Shown here: in pieces, positions 17,535 through 26,055 of the stretch
How positions within the stretch are numbered: position 1 is the stretch's first letter
Layout of the letters: every line of letters starts with the position of its first letter
Origin: Zobellia laminariae
Lineage (GTDB): Bacteria > Bacteroidota > Bacteroidia > Flavobacteriales > Flavobacteriaceae
Direction: 5' to 3'
Assembly: GCF_009725995.1 (NCBI RefSeq)
Contig: NZ_RCNS01000001.1
Coordinates: forward strand, 1,443,195-1,507,194
Length of the DNA: 64,000 bases
The notes under the pieces: generated by a model
The model's input: only the letters and a program-made list of their open reading frames with translations
Databases searched by the model: none
What the model was told of the DNA's origin: nothing
Program-made: the position numbers and the translations under genes

Positions 17535-18560
17535 ATGGCAAAATTAAAAGGAGTTTGTATAGGAGCGGGTTATTTTAGTCAGTTTCATTTTGAAGCATGG
17601 AAAAGAATCGATGCTGTTGAGATTGTTGGTGTTTGTGACTCGGTTAAAGAACGAGCAGAGGGCATAGTTGATACCTACGGTTTTAAGCAGGCTTACACTA
17701 GTGTTGAGGAAATGTTCCTTAACGAGAGGCCAGATTTTGTAGATATCATAACTCCTCCGGAAAGCCATTTGGAGCTTTGTAAATTAGCGGTAGCGCATAA
17801 CATTCAGATTATTTGTCAAAAACCTTTGGCACCTACTTTAGAGGAGGCTCAGGAGATTGAATCGCTTATTTCTAATTCCAGTGTTAGAATGATGGTGCAC
17901 GAAAATTTCCGATTTCAACCCTGGCACCGGGAGCTTAAAAACCTTTTGGATACTCAGGTAATTGGTTCCAAATTGCACACCATCAATTTACGAATGCGAA
18001 TGGGCGACGGTTGGCAGACCGATGCATATATGAACAGGCAACCTTATTTTAGGGAAATGGAGCGGTTGCTTATCTACGAAACTGGAATTCATTTTATAGA
18101 TGTATTTAGATATTTGGGAGGAGAAATCACGGAGGTATACGCTAAACTTAGAACGCTCAATACAAATATTAAAGGTGAAGATTTTGCTTGGGTCAACTTT
18201 GATTTTGCCAATGGCGGTCTTGGTTTTTTAGATGCAAATAGATATAATGAAAACACTTCCGAAGACCCAAGGTTAACCTTTGGAGCCGTACTTATTGAAG
18301 GAGACAAGGGTAGTTTACGTCTTTATGATGACGGAAAGATTACCATTCAGCTTTTGGGAAAAGAAGAGCAAGAACACAAGTATAGCTTTAAAAAGCAAAA
18401 CTTTGCAGGAGATTGTGTTTTTGCCACGCAGCAACATTTTGTATCTAACCTTATTGCAGGAACTCTCTTTGAAACCGACGTTGCCAGTTACATTCCGAAT
18501 ATTTTAGTATTGGAAAAAATCTACGAATCCAGCGCTAAAAAAATGCCTTTAAAGGTTTAA
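17535..18560 (+). CDS. Gfo/Idh/MocA-family NAD(P)-dependent oxidoreductase
   Basis: A 341-residue sugar or sugar-acid dehydrogenase. The N-terminal Rossmann fold has GVCIGAGYFSQFHFEAW (residues 5-21) and the family motif CQKPLAPT in place of the usual EKPL (about 95), followed by the alpha/beta catalytic domain with ETGIHFIDVFRYLGG (histidine of the catalytic triad region, about residue 184). The replacement of the glutamate before KP by glutamine is slightly unusual. It is the last gene of the operon, ten bases after the transporter, and could oxidise the imported substrate at C2 or act on a lactone. The substrate is unknown. Confidence 0.87.
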   Translation: MAKLKGVCIGAGYFSQFHFEAWKRIDAVEIVGVCDSVKERAEGIVDTYGFKQAYTSVEEMFLNERPDFVDIITPPESHLELCKLAVAHNIQIICQKPLAPTLEEAQEIESLISNSSVRMMVHENFRFQPWHRELKNLLDTQVIGSKLHTINLRMRMGDGWQTDAYMNRQPYFREMERLLIYETGIHFIDVFRYLGGEITEVYAKLRTLNTNIKGEDFAWVNFDFANGGLGFLDANRYNENTSEDPRLTFGAVLIEGDKGSLRLYDDGKITIQLLGKEEQEHKYSFKKQNFAGDCVFATQQHFVSNLIAGTLFETDVASYIPNILVLEKIYESSAKKMPLKV

Positions 18561-18727
18561 ATTTATCCCCTACCAATTAAGTCTTAATTTCTAATTTTGC
18601 TTGTATTCTTATGACCCTTTTGGTTGTAAGGTTTTGGCTTTTAGAACGACTTATATTTCCCTTTTAAAATGAATTTTTTGCAATGCACTGAGCTACATTA
18701 ATTTAGTTCAAAAAAGGGGTTATTCTA

Positions 18728-18735
18728 TAATTTTG
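18728..18735 (+). promoter_or_regulatory. -7 element of the luciferase-like gene
   Basis: TAATTTTG is a full match to TAnnTTTG. It ends 14 bases before the ATG, so the mRNA leader would be very short. No clear -33 TTG is present 19-20 bases upstream. Confidence 0.45.
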
Positions 18736-18749
18736 ATGATAGATTGATT

Positions 18750-19760
18750 ATGAAACAAATAAAAACAAATAAAATACCGTATTCCATATTAGAATTAGCA
18801 ACAGTAGGAGCTGGATTTACGCCAAAAGAAGTTTTTGATAATAGTTTAGAATTGGCCCAAAAAGCCGAAGAATTTGGATATAACCGTTTTTGGTTGGCGG
18901 AACACCATAATATGTTGAGTATTGCTAGTTCTGCTACTTCTGTGCTTATGGGGCACATTGCTGGCGGGACAAAAAAAATACGTGTAGGTTCAGGTGGTAT
19001 AATGCTGCCAAACCACTCATCTCTGCTCATAGCGGAACAGTTTGGTACTTTGGCTTCATTGTACCCAGGGCGAATAGATTTAGGTATAGGAAGGGCTCCG
19101 GGAACGGATCAGGTAACAGCAAACGCTATTAGGCCGGATAGAATGGAAGCGGTCTACCGTTTTCCTGAAGAAATGCATAACATACAGAAGTATTTTTCAA
19201 AAGATAATAAGGATGCAAAAGTTAGGGCGCCTATTGCAGAGGGTGTAGACGTACCTATCTATATTTTGGGCTCTAGTACCGATAGTGCTTATTTAGCGGC
19301 AAAAGAGGGGCTTCCTTATGTTTTTGCCAGCCATTTTGCACCTACACATCTCTTAGAAGCTTTAAATATTTATTACAATAATTTTCAGCCTTCAAAATAT
19401 TTGCAAGAACCGTATTCGGTTGCGGCTATAAATGTGGTTGCTGCAGAAACTGATGAGGAAGCAGATACGATATCTACTTCTATGTTGCGTTTAATGTTGG
19501 GCGTTATGACCGGAAAGATTGATTATATGCAGCCAGCAATAAAAATGACGCCAGAATTAAAACAGGTTTCCGTAGACCCTGCATTTCAGCGTATGCTTAA
19601 ATATGCTTTTGTTGGAAGCAAGGCCACAGTTAAAGAAAAAACGGAAGCGTTTATCAAGCAGACAGGAGTAAATGAAGTAATTGCAGTTTCACATATTTAC
19701 GACCAAAAAGATAGAATTAATTCGTTCCGTCTTTTCTCTGAGGTAATGAATGAAATGTAA
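18750..19760 (+). CDS. LLM-class flavin-dependent monooxygenase (luciferase-like)
   Basis: A 336-residue TIM-barrel flavoprotein of the bacterial luciferase superfamily, in the single-subunit YhbW-like group. Recognisable parts are PYSILELATVGAG at the N-terminus, RFWLAEHHNM (about residues 45-54), IRVGSGGIMLPNHSSL (about 75-90), and YPGRIDLGIGRAPGTD (about 103-118). The start is ATG 18750; a TTG six bases upstream is unlikely. A perfect -7 element TAATTTTG at 18728-18735 leaves an untranslated leader of only about ten bases. The protein stands alone and ends in a strong shared terminator. The substrate is unknown; family members oxidise aldehydes, sulfonates or alkanes with FMNH2. Confidence 0.88.
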   Translation: MKQIKTNKIPYSILELATVGAGFTPKEVFDNSLELAQKAEEFGYNRFWLAEHHNMLSIASSATSVLMGHIAGGTKKIRVGSGGIMLPNHSSLLIAEQFGTLASLYPGRIDLGIGRAPGTDQVTANAIRPDRMEAVYRFPEEMHNIQKYFSKDNKDAKVRAPIAEGVDVPIYILGSSTDSAYLAAKEGLPYVFASHFAPTHLLEALNIYYNNFQPSKYLQEPYSVAAINVVAAETDEEADTISTSMLRLMLGVMTGKIDYMQPAIKMTPELKQVSVDPAFQRMLKYAFVGSKATVKEKTEAFIKQTGVNEVIAVSHIYDQKDRINSFRLFSEVMNEM

Positions 19761-19764
19761 AATT

Positions 19765-19805
19765 GATGAAGATTAGGCTACGATTTACGTAGCCTAATCT
19801 TCATC
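19765..19805. terminator. Bidirectional terminator, 18-bp perfect stem
   Basis: GATGAAGATTAGGCTACG (19765-19782) and its exact complement CGTAGCCTAATCTTCATC (19788-19805) flank the loop ATTTA. It lies between convergent genes: 5 bases after the luciferase-like stop, and its right arm contains the last codons and stop of the siroheme-synthase gene on the other strand. A long T run is lacking on both sides, so the stem itself must do most of the work. Confidence 0.75.
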
Positions 19806-20381
19806 TTTCTTGTTGACCAACCCTTTCGTAAATTCGTTCAGGGTTTCTACTTTTTCCTCAAAATCACCCTTTATCGTCTTTCTGAACTCGTTGAGGTTCT
19901 TTACCAAATCATCTATGTTGTCTGGAATGACATCTTCAAAAAACTGACGTAATCGTTTGGCTGTAGTTGGGGACTTTCCATTGGTAGAAATAGCCACTTT
20001 TACATTTCCTTTGGTAACTATGCCACCCATATAGAAATCACAAAAAGGAGGGTTGTCCGCTACGTTTACCAATATACTTTGTGCTCTACAATCATAATAT
20101 ACTTGCTCGTTTACCTTAACGATATCCGTTGTAGCAACTACCATATGTTTTCCTTTTAAGAAGGTTTCATTGTACTCGTTTAAATGCATGGTAATTCCAA
20201 ACTTATTGGCCAATGCAATTGTTTCTTCCCTAAACATGGGGGATACCATTTCTACTTGAGCATTAGGGCTTGACTTTAATAAGAAAGTTAATTTTTCTAA
20301 AGCTACGTTTCCGCCGCCCACAATTAAAATATTTAAATTCGATACTTTAAGAAATACCGGGTACAGTTCATTCCGCTCCAT
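19794..20381 (-). CDS. Precorrin-2 dehydrogenase / sirohydrochlorin ferrochelatase-like protein (siroheme synthase N-terminal type)
   Basis: Converts precorrin-2 to sirohydrochlorin with NAD+, and in CysG/Met8-type proteins also inserts iron to give siroheme, the cofactor of NirB. Residues 1-195 from the ATG at 20381 (MERNELYPVFLK); a longer frame to 20423 is unlikely. The NAD-binding LIVGGGNVALEKL (about 15-27), the NVADNPPFCDFYMGGIV motif and the STNGKSPTTAKRLRQFFED helix are diagnostic. The methyltransferase half of CysG is absent here and is supplied by the separate cobA gene in the same locus. The start overlaps the end of the sensor kinase gene by 14 bases, so the two are translationally linked. 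Confidence 0.88.
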   Translation of the reverse strand: MERNELYPVFLKVSNLNILIVGGGNVALEKLTFLLKSSPNAQVEMVSPMFREETIALANKFGITMHLNEYNETFLKGKHMVVATTDIVKVNEQVYYDCRAQSILVNVADNPPFCDFYMGGIVTKGNVKVAISTNGKSPTTAKRLRQFFEDVIPDNIDDLVKNLNEFRKTIKGDFEEKVETLNEFTKGLVNKKDED

Positions 20382-22221
20382 GCTCTTCTTCTTGTTTTTC
20401 TGTTCTATAATTGATGGTAACACGCGTTCCTTCGCCTAGAATAGAATTAATAAATAGCCTACCGTTTATGTAATCTATTCGCTCTTTCATAAAAAAGAGT
20501 CCCATTCCGCCTTCGCTATTATTTTTAGGTACTTGCCCTAAAATGGATTCGTCAAAACCTTTTCCATCATCATCAATTACAACACTTAAGATATCGTTTC
20601 TGTAATTAATGGTTACTAGTATATAACTTGCTTCGGCATATTTGATGGCATTATTGACTGCTTCTTGTACAACTCTATAAACATTGGTTTCTGCTAGTGA
20701 ATCAAATCTAATGTGTTCATCAGTCTTATTGTCAAAAAGAATTGTTTTCCCTGTTAGTTTAGACAGCTCTACCGTCATTTTTTGAAGCGCCGGAAAAATG
20801 CCATGATCACTAAGTTCTGGTGGTGTAAGGTTAAATGTGGCCGTACGTACACCCTTAATCAAATCTGAGGTCAGAGTCTTCAGGTAGGCAATCTTTTCTA
20901 TTGTCTTATCCTTGTTCTCTGGGTCAATAGATTCAATATTGAATTTTAATGCAGTCAGCATTTGACCAATTCCATCATGAATGTCTTTGGCAATACGTTT
21001 CCGTTCTTCTTCTTGCCCCTCTACGATTTGGCTTGCCTGTACTTTCTTCTGAAGCATTCGTTCTTCAAAATTCTGCTTGGTAAGTTGCTCTACCTTTATG
21101 CTATTCTCTTTACGCTCTGTAATATCAGAACACAGAATAAGAATGCTTTGTTGCCTGCTAGATTGATGCATAGGCACTATGGACATGTCCAGCCAAAAAT
21201 CCTTTCCTTCTAAAGTGGTGATTTTAATTTCCTCTGTACGGATTACATTTTTTCTATTACCCTTAAGCACCTCTCTAAGGTACTCTTGTTGGCCAGAGTC
21301 AGTTGTGAGAATTTCAGCTAAGGGCTTATTTAATTGGTTTTCGGTAATACCCAGCAAGCCAAGAAATTTTTTACTGATAAAAACAATGCTACCATCTTTC
21401 CGTGCACTTGCAAACAGGGCTGCATTATCTATTACAAAATTCAGCTCTTGTAATTCTTGGAGGGATTTTTCTTTCTCTGAATACAGTTGCTGTACTTCTT
21501 TGGCGCGAGCATCTGAATTTACCTGGTTTTGCATTAGATTGCCAATAGTCTTACGAATTTGTAATGAAAGGGGTTTAAAAATAAACACAATCTCAAGTAA
21601 TAATATGAGCAAGGAAATGCAAAGAAGGATATACTCTTTTTGCTTTAAGTTTTTTAGTTTGGACTTACTGCGTTCATCATATTGATTTACGATGTCATCC
21701 ATTAGTTGTAGAAAACGATTTTCGTTTTGTAGTACAACAGCAACATTTTGTTCTAAACTAGCTTCAGTTAGACTATTATTATGATAAGAGGTAATTATTG
21801 TTTCTGCAGCTTGTACCATAGCCGAATGATGTGGCTCTAGCGTATTAAACAACTCTAAAATTTCAGTATCATCCTCATTGGGAAGACCTTTATCTTCATC
21901 TCCATTTTGTAAGGCTATATGAGAGTGTTTCCAAATAGAAATGGTCTTGGAGAGCTCTTTTATTTTTGGAGCAATTTCAGCTTTGAGAAAGTCACTTTTA
22001 ATGAGTAATAACTCCTTCGTCAATTTTTGACTGTAAGCTCTTTGGAACCCCGCTACATTAATAACACGAGAATCACTCAATTGCGAATTCAGGTGTAACT
22101 GAATCAAAATCTGTGAGATAATAATGGTGACAGCAATGCCTGCCAAAGCCCATAGGTACCATTTTCTGATACTTAGAAAAGTCTCAGAATCTAACGGTAA
22201 TTGGGTTTTGTCATTTGGCAT
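20368..22221 (-). CDS. NarX-like sensor histidine kinase with PilJ-type nitrate-sensing input and PAS domain
   Basis: A 617-residue membrane sensor kinase. Two membrane helices (about 22-43 and 197-216) enclose a periplasmic domain whose start, INVAGFQRAYSQKLTK (54-69), resembles the PilJ/type IV pili MCP N-terminal domain and the P-box of NarX and NarQ that binds nitrate. A cytosolic PAS domain (about 256-370) and a HisKA_3 dimerisation helix with RIAKDIHDGIGQ (phospho-acceptor H415) follow, then a HATPase_c domain with N box QEAVNNAIKYA, DDDGKGFD and GGMGLFFMKER. HisKA_3 kinases pair with NarL/FixJ regulators; one is encoded 13 kb away in the same locus. It follows the DUF4202 gene by 29 bases. 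Confidence 0.9.
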   Translation of the reverse strand: MPNDKTQLPLDSETFLSIRKWYLWALAGIAVTIIISQILIQLHLNSQLSDSRVINVAGFQRAYSQKLTKELLLIKSDFLKAEIAPKIKELSKTISIWKHSHIALQNGDEDKGLPNEDDTEILELFNTLEPHHSAMVQAAETIITSYHNNSLTEASLEQNVAVVLQNENRFLQLMDDIVNQYDERSKSKLKNLKQKEYILLCISLLILLLEIVFIFKPLSLQIRKTIGNLMQNQVNSDARAKEVQQLYSEKEKSLQELQELNFVIDNAALFASARKDGSIVFISKKFLGLLGITENQLNKPLAEILTTDSGQQEYLREVLKGNRKNVIRTEEIKITTLEGKDFWLDMSIVPMHQSSRQQSILILCSDITERKENSIKVEQLTKQNFEERMLQKKVQASQIVEGQEEERKRIAKDIHDGIGQMLTALKFNIESIDPENKDKTIEKIAYLKTLTSDLIKGVRTATFNLTPPELSDHGIFPALQKMTVELSKLTGKTILFDNKTDEHIRFDSLAETNVYRVVQEAVNNAIKYAEASYILVTINYRNDILSVVIDDDGKGFDESILGQVPKNNSEGGMGLFFMKERIDYINGRLFINSILGEGTRVTINYRTEKQEEEHGAE

Positions 22222-22250
22222 AGTACACGTATCAGGTAACTGCCCTTAAG

Positions 22251-22844
22251 TTAACCGGCTATGGCTTTAGAAACCAACGCCAGTGAATTTTTAGAAAGGG
22301 GTAATTTCAATGCGGCCTTATGCCCTTCTTCGGACATTTTGCGCCAGGTTTTTTGAAGAATATCAATAACTTTGGCATCTTCGTGTTCAGAAGCAAAAGG
22401 CTCAAAATAATGTTCTAAAAACACCAAACAGATAACATCTTCTAGGGTCTGGGTGTCTTCATTTTTTTTCAGTTGTTTTTTCTCCAACAAAAAAGCCACT
22501 TTATCAATAGTTGCTTGGTCATAACCAACCTCTTCTAAAATTGAAGTTGCTTTTTTTGCATGAAACTTTTTCAAGTCCTGACGCCATTTTAGATATCCCG
22601 CACGGTTCATTTCATAAGACTCACGTGGAATCTCCCATCGGCAAATATGCTGAGACCTAGCTGTTAGCTTTAAAGCTTCAGGTGCTTTGGGTGCAAAATC
22701 GTTCAGCTTCTCCGTCATCCTAAGTGCATATAGCAACTCTTTTGGATATGTTTTTCCTGAAGGAGTTGTTTCTGTATGTGGATCTTGCCCATTTGCCTCA
22801 TCGAACAATGTAAAGGCTTGCTGTAATTTATCAGAAATTGACAT
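22251..22844 (-). CDS. DUF4202 family protein
   Basis: A 197-residue soluble protein recognised as DUF4202. Histidine and acidic residues recur in ARSQHICRWEIPRESYEMNR (about residues 63-82) and EDVICLVFLEHYFEPFASEHED (about 139-160), a pattern like an HD-type metal-dependent hydrolase fold. No signal peptide or membrane segment. The gene lies between nirD (101 bases upstream) and the nitrate sensor kinase (29 bases downstream), all in one direction, which suggests a role in nitrite assimilation or its control. Its biochemical function is unknown; the HD resemblance is my inference. Confidence 0.8.
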   Translation of the reverse strand: MSISDKLQQAFTLFDEANGQDPHTETTPSGKTYPKELLYALRMTEKLNDFAPKAPEALKLTARSQHICRWEIPRESYEMNRAGYLKWRQDLKKFHAKKATSILEEVGYDQATIDKVAFLLEKKQLKKNEDTQTLEDVICLVFLEHYFEPFASEHEDAKVIDILQKTWRKMSEEGHKAALKLPLSKNSLALVSKAIAG

Positions 22845-22945
22845 AGGTCTAAAATTTTGGTCTAAGATACAAATACCTTCAGACCTGTACGGAATCTATT
22901 CTATACCTATTGATGTCTTTTTCTAAAGATTTAGCTAAAAATCGA

Positions 22946-23323
22946 CTATTCTGAAAATCCAACAAATACAAATCCGTCTTCTACCTTAACGGGATAGGTG
23001 GCAATGGCGTCTAGAGTTCCGTTAAGGTTTTCTCCCGTTTTTAACGAAAACGTGTTTTTATGAAGGGGGCAAGCAACTTTTGGTTGCATGTTCTCTTCTC
23101 CGATCATACCACGTGAGAGTACCATTTCCATTTTATGTGGACATAGATTCTGACATGCGTACCATGTAGCTTGACGTGTAAAGTTGAAGACAGCAATTTG
23201 TTTGTCTTTATATTTTATACATGCCCCACCATTTTTAGGAAATTTACTAGCTGGGCCGGCTTTGAACCAGACCTTTACACTATCGGTTTTTACGCTTTCG
23301 TATGTACTTAAGTTTGCAATCAT
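22946..23323 (-). CDS. nirD: Nitrite reductase (NADH) small subunit, Rieske type
   Basis: Small subunit of the assimilatory NADH-nitrite reductase, 125 residues. It has the Rieske [2Fe-2S] fold with both ligand pairs: CPH in CQNLCPHKMEM (about residues 61-63) and CPLH in VACPLHKNTFSL (about 85-88). Some NirD proteins such as that of E. coli have lost these ligands, so this one probably carries a real cluster. It follows nirB by 91 bases in the same direction and works with it to reduce nitrite to ammonium in the cytosol. Confidence 0.92.
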   Translation of the reverse strand: MIANLSTYESVKTDSVKVWFKAGPASKFPKNGGACIKYKDKQIAVFNFTRQATWYACQNLCPHKMEMVLSRGMIGEENMQPKVACPLHKNTFSLKTGENLNGTLDAIATYPVKVEDGFVFVGFSE

Positions 23324-23414
23324 AATGTAATTTTTTTAGGATTGAGGTTAAACCAAATCGGAAGTAGTTTCAACAAGATTAAGTATAACCGTCACTTCGG
23401 TTTTTTAACTTCGA

Positions 23415-25931
23415 TTAAGCCCACTCTTTAGGCATTTTTTGCTCTCGAAGTGATACGAATTCAATGTTATCATCTGTTTCATCAGAGTTGATAAAGTGTG
23501 TATAACGCTCTCTTATCTCTGGAGTCTCTACAGCCTCTTTCCATTCACATTTATATGTATTCACGAAGTTTTGCATGCCTGTGTCCAATTCATCTACAAT
23601 ACCCAATGAGTCATTGATAACTACGTTTTTAAGGTACGTAATGCCGCCTTCTAGTTTTTCTAACCAAACAGACGTTCTGGTAAGTGGTGGTGCGGTCTTT
23701 ATATAGAACATCATAAAACGGTCTACATATTTTATGGCTGTTTCCTTATCCACTTTTTCTGCAAGTAATTCAGCATGTCTTGGGGTTGCACCGCCATTTC
23801 CTCCTACATATACGTTCCATCCGCCTTCAACGGCAATGAAACCAAAATCTTTAGAACGAGCTTCTGCACATTCTCGAATACAACCGGAAACACCACCTTT
23901 AAATTTATGAGGGGAGCGTATACCTTTGTATCTGTTTTCTATCTCAATAGCAAAACTTACACTTTCGTCCATACCGTAACGACACCATGTAGAACCAACG
24001 CAGCTTTTTACAGTTCGAAGTGATTTTCCATAGGCTTGACCAGTTTCAAAACCTTCCGCTATAAGTTCTTCCCAAATAAGAGGAAGTTCGTGCAGTTTGG
24101 CACCGAACATATCAATTCGCTGTCCTCCTGTTATTTTTGTATATAGGTCGTATTTCTTGGCGATTCTACCCATGGCCATTAATTGTTTTGGCGAGATTTC
24201 TCCACCGGCTACTCTGGGTACTACGGAGTATGTTCCGTTTCGTTGTATGTTGGCCAAATAACGGTCATTACTATCTTGAATGGTTTCTTGACGGTTAGCG
24301 GTTTCATTATATATACTTGCAAAAATAGAAGCGGCAAGGGGCTTACAAACTTCACAACCATCTCCTTTTCCAACGTCATCTAGCAGGTCATCGTAATCTT
24401 GAATGCCTTTTAGTTTTACAATATCATAAAGCTCCTGTCTAGAGTAGTCAAAATGTTCGCAAATACTTTCTTTTACTGTTTTTCCTAATGTCTTTAGACT
24501 TTCCTTCACCAAATCAGCAACCATGGGCTTACAACCTCCACAACCTGTAGTTGCTTTTGTAGCTTTTGCCACTTCTTTTACCGTTTCGTTGCCTTCGTCT
24601 ATTACAGAACAACAAACAGCTCCTTTAGTTACAGCTTCGCAAGAACAAATTACTGCGGTATCCGGTAAATCCATAGCACTTCCAAATGCTGAACCGCCTT
24701 CGCCTCTTGAACCAACTATGAGTTCTTCTGCATTATCTGGTAAAGGAAGGTTGTTAAGGTACATTTGATGTAGGATGCTATAATCCTCAGCATCACCAAC
24801 CATAATTCCCCCTAGCAAGGTTTTACCGTCAAGGCTTACGTTTATTCTTTTATATAGTCCTTTAGTTTTGTTTTCGTAAATAATAGAAAGCCCTTTGTCA
24901 GCAGGCATATAGGGAACTCCAAAACTAGCAACATCAACTCCAATCAGTTTCAGTTTGGTAGACATGTCTATTTCTGCGCTCATTATAACTTCAACGCTTT
25001 CCAGAATCTGATTTACGGCCACTTCTGCCATTTCATATCCTGGGGCCACAAGGCCATATATCATCTGGTTGTAAAGTGCTACCTCTCCAATAGCAAATAT
25101 ATTAGGGTCGGAAGTTTGCATTCTATCATTAACTACGATACCACCGCGAACTCCCATTGCCAAATTACAGGTTTTACCAAGTTCATCTCGAGGACGAATA
25201 CCTGCTGAAATAACCAACATATCTACTTCTAAGGAATCGTCTTCACCAAAGTCCATTCCGGTTATGGCGCCATTTCCTAAAATACGATTGGTAGCTTTTC
25301 CTAAATGAATGTTTATTCCTATGTTTTCCAGGGTAAGTTGAAGTACATTACTACTTCTGGAATCTAGCTGCCTTGGCATTAATTTAGGTGCAAATTCCAC
25401 TACATGTGGCTCTAGACCCATGTCCATTACTGCTTTACCTGCTTCCAAACCTAGAAGACCACCACCTAATATAGCGGCACGACCATCTGATTTTTTAGTT
25501 TTTATCTTTTCAGCATAACTTAGCATGGCTTCTAAGTCCTCTATAGTACGGTATACGAATACACCTTCTTTTTCCACTCCGTTTATAGGAGGGACAAAAG
25601 GGCTGGACCCTGTTGCGAGTACCAAATAATCATACGAGTATTCTTTGTCGCTTCCAGTAGTTATTGTCTTTGTTTTACGGTGAATGTCCGTAACACGTTC
25701 GTTAACCACTAATTCTATGTTGTTTTCTGCATACCAACTAGCGGGAGCAAGTTCTAAAGCCTTGGCATCCCTGTTTCCAAAGAACTCACTAAGGTGCACG
25801 CGGTCATAGGCTGCTCGTGGTTCTTCACCGAAAACGATGATTTTAAAATTTTCAGACTCTTCTCGGGCTGCGAGTTTTTCACAGAACTTGTATCCGACCA
25901 TGCCGTTTCCGACAACAATAATAGTTTTCAT
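23415..25931 (-). CDS. nirB: Nitrite reductase (NADH) large subunit
   Basis: Reduces nitrite to ammonium with NADH. The start is ATG 25931 (838 residues, MKTIIVVGNGMVGYKF); an upstream in-frame start at 25985 would run through the regulatory palindrome. Domains: FAD-binding and NAD-binding halves of a pyridine nucleotide-disulfide oxidoreductase (about 1-400, LGGGLLGLEAGKAV near 150), two BFD-like [2Fe-2S] domains (about 420-470 with CSCE...GCGGCKP, and about 485-540 with CEVCKP), and the siroheme/[4Fe-4S] nitrite/sulfite reductase domain with CVGSTWC (about 641-647) and CIREC (about 681-685) as cluster ligands. It heads the minus-strand operon nirB-nirD-DUF4202-kinase-siroheme gene and is divergent from cobA. 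Confidence 0.95.
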   Translation of the reverse strand: MKTIIVVGNGMVGYKFCEKLAAREESENFKIIVFGEEPRAAYDRVHLSEFFGNRDAKALELAPASWYAENNIELVVNERVTDIHRKTKTITTGSDKEYSYDYLVLATGSSPFVPPINGVEKEGVFVYRTIEDLEAMLSYAEKIKTKKSDGRAAILGGGLLGLEAGKAVMDMGLEPHVVEFAPKLMPRQLDSRSSNVLQLTLENIGINIHLGKATNRILGNGAITGMDFGEDDSLEVDMLVISAGIRPRDELGKTCNLAMGVRGGIVVNDRMQTSDPNIFAIGEVALYNQMIYGLVAPGYEMAEVAVNQILESVEVIMSAEIDMSTKLKLIGVDVASFGVPYMPADKGLSIIYENKTKGLYKRINVSLDGKTLLGGIMVGDAEDYSILHQMYLNNLPLPDNAEELIVGSRGEGGSAFGSAMDLPDTAVICSCEAVTKGAVCCSVIDEGNETVKEVAKATKATTGCGGCKPMVADLVKESLKTLGKTVKESICEHFDYSRQELYDIVKLKGIQDYDDLLDDVGKGDGCEVCKPLAASIFASIYNETANRQETIQDSNDRYLANIQRNGTYSVVPRVAGGEISPKQLMAMGRIAKKYDLYTKITGGQRIDMFGAKLHELPLIWEELIAEGFETGQAYGKSLRTVKSCVGSTWCRYGMDESVSFAIEIENRYKGIRSPHKFKGGVSGCIRECAEARSKDFGFIAVEGGWNVYVGGNGGATPRHAELLAEKVDKETAIKYVDRFMMFYIKTAPPLTRTSVWLEKLEGGITYLKNVVINDSLGIVDELDTGMQNFVNTYKCEWKEAVETPEIRERYTHFINSDETDDNIEFVSLREQKMPKEWA

Positions 25932-25955
25932 AGGCTTCAATTTTAAACTACTTAG

Positions 25956-25963
25956 CAATATTA
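25956..25963 (-). promoter_or_regulatory. Possible -7 element of nirB
   Basis: On the minus strand the sequence reads TAATATTG, seven of eight positions of TAnnTTTG, about 25 bases before the nirB ATG. It overlaps the edge of the palindrome at 25962-25977, so a bound regulator would touch the promoter. Confidence 0.35.
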
Positions 25964-25977
25964 CGTATAAATACGTA
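25962..25977. promoter_or_regulatory. NarL-like 7-2-7 operator between nirB and cobA
   Basis: Perfect palindrome TACGTAT-AA-ATACGTA. Two inverted heptamers separated by two bases is the NarL site geometry; the heptamer differs from the E. coli consensus TACYYMT only at position 4. Its centre lies 39.5 bases upstream of the cobA -7 element and next to the nirB start region, so it may serve both genes. A further TTACGTAG half-site is at 26004-26011. Confidence 0.65.
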
Positions 25978-26008
25978 TATAACATCTATTTTTATGGAAA
26001 TAATTACG

Positions 26009-26016
26009 TAGTTTTG
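26009..26016 (+). promoter_or_regulatory. -7 element of cobA
   Basis: TAGTTTTG matches TAnnTTTG. It is preceded by TACG, forming TACGTAGTTTTG, the same 12-base string found before narK. The leader to the cobA ATG is about 35 bases. Confidence 0.55.
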
Positions 26017-26055
26017 TTGAGGAATTGCCAAAACAACCTTATAAAATCGCTAGGT

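Noticed and set aside
25932..25985. Eighteen-codon upstream extension of nirB
   Set aside because: It runs through the operator, and NirB proteins begin at the FAD-binding strand that follows the ATG at 25931.
25837..26055. N-terminal extension of the cobA frame by 73 codons
   Set aside because: The extension overlaps nirB and the regulatory palindrome, is unlike methyltransferases, and the -7 element at 26009 lies inside it.
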